From contig NZ_JACJSG010000004.1 of NCBI RefSeq assembly GCF_014697625.1, positions 124,001-188,000 of the forward strand: a stretch of DNA of 64,000 nt. Direction: 5' to 3'. Below, in pieces: positions 63,562 through 64,000 of this stretch. A model generated the notes under the pieces. It had not been told where the DNA came from. It worked only from the letters and a program-made list of their open reading frames with translations, and ran no database searches. Source of the DNA: Anabaena azotica FACHB-119 (GTDB lineage: Bacteria > Cyanobacteriota > Cyanobacteriia > Cyanobacteriales > Nostocaceae). Each line of letters starts with the position of its first letter. Position 1 is the stretch's first letter. A program made the position numbers and the translations under genes.

Positions 63562-64000
63562 TTATTCTGGAAACTGGCGATCGCGTACTTCCGTAGCATA
63601 ATCTTGTACAGCTTTGGTAATCGTAGCGCGTAAATTTGTGTAAACTTTGGCAAAGGGCGGTTGTCTTTCCGATAAACCAAGTACATCAGAAGTAACTAAA
63701 ACCTGACCGTCACAATGGGAACCCGCACCAATACCAATTGTGGGAATGCTAACTTTTTGTGTAATCTGCATTGCCAAATCTGCGGGTATATGCTCTAATA
63801 CCAGAGAAAATACACCAGCTTGTTCTAAGGCGATCGCTTCATTAAAAATTCTCTCAGCTGTTTCCTGAGTCTTCCCCTGTTGTCGCAACCCCAACTGATG
63901 AACTGATTGGGGAGTCAAACCTACATGACCCATCACTGGGATACCCGCTTGCACCAAACGAGTAATAGTCTCCACCATTGCCGGATAGCCACCTTCCAAT
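63562..64000 (-). CDS. panB: PanB, ketopantoate hydroxymethyltransferase (C-terminal part)
   Basis: The last 146 residues of PanB, continuing past the window edge. [40 protein letters not shown] (active-site Glu region) and [25 protein letters not shown] are family signatures. The enzyme makes ketopantoate for coenzyme A biosynthesis. Confidence 0.93.
   Translation of the reverse strand, partial: LEGGYPAMVETITRLVQAGIPVMGHVGLTPQSVHQLGLRQQGKTQETAERIFNEAIALEQAGVFSLVLEHIPADLAMQITQKVSIPTIGIGAGSHCDGQVLVTSDVLGLSERQPPFAKVYTNLRATITKAVQDYATEVRDRQFPE

Overview
The window is chromosomal DNA of a filamentous, heterocyst-forming cyanobacterium (Nostoc/Anabaena group). The evidence is a nifB-fdxN-nifS-nifU-nifH-nifD-nifK cluster on the minus strand, an XisA-type nifD element with the classic 11-bp core, dense HIP1 octamers (GCGATCGC), and short tandem repeats typical of Nostocales. 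A GH100 invertase and panB lie upstream of nifB. The species cannot be named from sequence alone.

The nif operon is broken by three site-specific elements, and nifH itself is in three pieces. (1) nifD element, 499-9979, 9,481 bp, flanked by CGGAGTAATCC repeats. It carries xisA, a UPF0175/DUF3368 toxin-antitoxin pair, a RAYT transposase with REP repeats, an Uma2-like protein, two decayed genes and a BcgI-like restriction-modification pair. (2) nifH element A, 11929-17250, 5,322 bp, with 7-bp direct repeats and an XisA paralogue. It carries a PD-(D/E)XK-like protein, a broken toxin-antitoxin pair, an aspartyl-protease-like protein, a HicB-like protein and a HEPN-like protein. (3) nifH element B, 17535-53426, 35,892 bp, with a large serine recombinase at one end. 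Removing all three (about 50.7 kb) gives intact frames: nifH 885 nt (294 aa) and nifD 1,494 nt (497 aa).

Element B looks like an integrated plasmid- or phage-like replicon. It has a P4-like primase-helicase, ATP-dependent DNA ligase, RNase H, an HU-GYF fusion, a KfrA-like protein with operator palindromes, a Ycf46-like AAA+ ATPase with DUF2997 and DUF1257 (Ycf35) neighbours, a C5 DNA methyltransferase, a PAPS-reductase-like protein, DUF4326 and SLOG proteins, two SNase-like proteins, a DUF5131 protein and an AcrVA2-like protein. No capsid, terminase or DNA polymerase was recognised. Its most striking gene encodes an 871-aa two-barrel RNA polymerase of the QDE-1/YonO type (DTDGD motif). Sixteen of its genes are preceded, 26-50 bp from the start codon, by a conserved GCTGTCGC hairpin motif (UGUC loop, stem that covaries between copies), often placed directly after a terminator. 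I propose, as inference, that the polymerase and the motif form a dedicated transcription system.

After the elements the chromosomal part continues with nifU, nifS, fdxN and nifB (53.8-58.0 kb), a 1.4-kb gap, an APC permease, a lipoprotein-type methyltransferase, a GH100 invertase and the 3' part of panB. Nitrogenase can only be made after excision of the elements, presumably during heterocyst differentiation; excision itself is inferred from the junctions, not observed.
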